NCBI GenBank assembly: GCA_018241865.1
Contig: JAFECY010000198.1
Coordinates: 1 to 15,614 of the forward strand
DNA from: Pseudomonadota bacterium
GTDB taxonomy: Bacteria > Pseudomonadota > Gammaproteobacteria > Burkholderiales > Burkholderiaceae_D
DNA: 15,614 bases
Direction: 5' to 3'
This document shows positions 14,820 to 15,614 of this stretch, one piece after another (the stretch's first letter is position 1; each line of letters starts with the position of its first letter). The notes below the pieces were generated by a model. That model saw only the letters and a program-made list of their open reading frames with translations, was not told the DNA's origin and did not search any database. The position numbers were made by a program, and so were the translations under genes.

Positions 14820-15614
14820 ATGAAACATATTGTGCGCGCTGTGCATGCACTGCTGCTGGCGTCGATGTTCTGGTTGCCGTTGGCGCATGCCGGCCGGCCG
14901 TGCGGCGAAACCGAACCGAAAGCGGAAACGGTGATGCAGGCGCTGGAGCTGGCGCAAAAAACGAAAGCCGCTCTGGAGGCGAGCGATGCGCAAGTAGCGT
15001 TGATCGCCCGCGTCGGACAAGATTTGTCGAGGTATGGATTGCGCTATTCGCACGTCGCTTATGTCTGGCGCGATCATCCGCAAGGGCGCTGGATGGTGGT
15101 GCACGAGTTGAATCAGTGCGGCACGGCGCAATCGGGTTTGTTCAATGAAGGTCTGGGCAATTTTTTCATGGACGATTTGTTTGCCTACGACACCCTGATC
15201 GTGATACCCAGCACGGCGACGCAACAACGTATTGCGCGTTTGCTTGCCGATCACACGGCGGCGGCGTTGCACGACGCGCACTACAACATGCTGGCGTATG
15301 CTTACTCGACTCGCTACCAAAATTCAAATCAGTGGTTGCTGGAAGTGTTGGCGGCGGCGTATTCGAGCGAGCCAATCACGAACCGCGAACAGGCGCAATC
15401 TTGGCTCAAGCTGGCTGGCTATCAACCGATCACGATCGCGATACCGGCCATGACGCGATTGGGTGGTCGCATGTTCCGCGCCAATATCGCCTTCGACGAT
15501 CATCCCTTCGACCGTCGCATGGCGGATCAGATTGATACGGTCACGGTCGATTCGGTATTGCGTTTCGTCGATCAACGCGAAAAAAAAGCACGTCGGATCG
15601 CGTTGTCTCTGCAA
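14820..15614 (+). CDS. DUF2145-family secreted protein (3' end outside window)
   Basis: The frame is open from 14820 to the window end (265 codons) without a stop, so the gene is truncated here. The start is the ATG at 14820, six bases after GGAG (14810-14813). The in-frame ATG at 14814 touches that site directly and is unlikely. A signal peptide with an AHA cleavage site (residues 1-24) precedes GRPCGE. The body contains RYGLRYSHVAYVWRDHP, VVHELNQCGTAQSGLF, NEGLGNFFMDDLFAYD, RYQNSNQWLLE and FDDHPFDRRMADQ, which match my memory of DUF2145 (COG4727) proteins. Two Cys (mature C28 and the one in NQCG) could pair. The RYSH and DHP segments and the later QNSNQW motif suggest a conserved active site, perhaps cysteine-protease-like, but this is not shown. 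Function is unknown. Confidence 0.88.
   Translation, partial: MKHIVRAVHALLLASMFWLPLAHAGRPCGETEPKAETVMQALELAQKTKAALEASDAQVALIARVGQDLSRYGLRYSHVAYVWRDHPQGRWMVVHELNQCGTAQSGLFNEGLGNFFMDDLFAYDTLIVIPSTATQQRIARLLADHTAAALHDAHYNMLAYAYSTRYQNSNQWLLEVLAAAYSSEPITNREQAQSWLKLAGYQPITIAIPAMTRLGGRMFRANIAFDDHPFDRRMADQIDTVTVDSVLRFVDQREKKARRIALSLQ

Overview
The window looks like chromosomal sequence of a betaproteobacterium in the order Burkholderiales, most likely Oxalobacteraceae (Herminiimonas, Collimonas or Janthinobacterium-like). I base this on the fairly high GC content, the style of the protein sequences and the gene order. No database search was possible, so the family assignment is an inference. Twelve protein-coding genes are supported. 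Two run off the window ends. I see no rRNA, tRNA, CRISPR array, intact insertion sequence or prophage gene.

Region 1 (1-5429, + strand) is the bulk of a very large ChpA/PilL-type hybrid histidine kinase. It has a FimL-like N-terminal part, three recognisable Hpt boxes joined by long low-complexity linkers, then a CheA-type dimerisation, ATPase and CheW core, and a C-terminal receiver domain. Its 5' end lies outside the window. Such proteins control type IV pilus motility. A strong hairpin at 5448-5479 ends this gene and also the convergent photolyase gene.

Region 2 (5475-6971, - strand) is a class I photolyase (phrB), divergent from the next block.

Region 3 (about 7059-11715, + strand) is a compact, probably co-transcribed block: yqgE, ruvX, pyrR, pyrB, pyrC' and plsC. 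The order yqgE-ruvX-pyrR-pyrB-pyrC' is the one known from pseudomonads. pyrC' encodes a dihydroorotase homologue that has lost its metal ligands, so it is expected to be a structural partner of the PyrB aspartate transcarbamoylase rather than an enzyme. All junctions are overlapping or nearly so, except pyrB-pyrC'. That 138-bp gap holds a nested palindrome resembling a small REP/MITE-type element.

Region 4 (11729-13425, - strand) is a two-gene unit with an ATGA overlap: a flavin-reductase-domain protein followed by glutaryl-CoA dehydrogenase (gcdH). It converges on plsC with a 13-bp gap and no visible terminator.

Region 5 (13482-15614) is the least understood part. A helix-turn-helix regulator with a long C-terminal part (- strand) diverges from two + strand genes. 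One encodes a small secreted Gly/Ser/Val-rich protein with an internal duplication. The other encodes a secreted DUF2145-type protein that continues past the window end. If the window contains an undescribed system, this is the best candidate. Otherwise the window is mostly ordinary housekeeping sequence.
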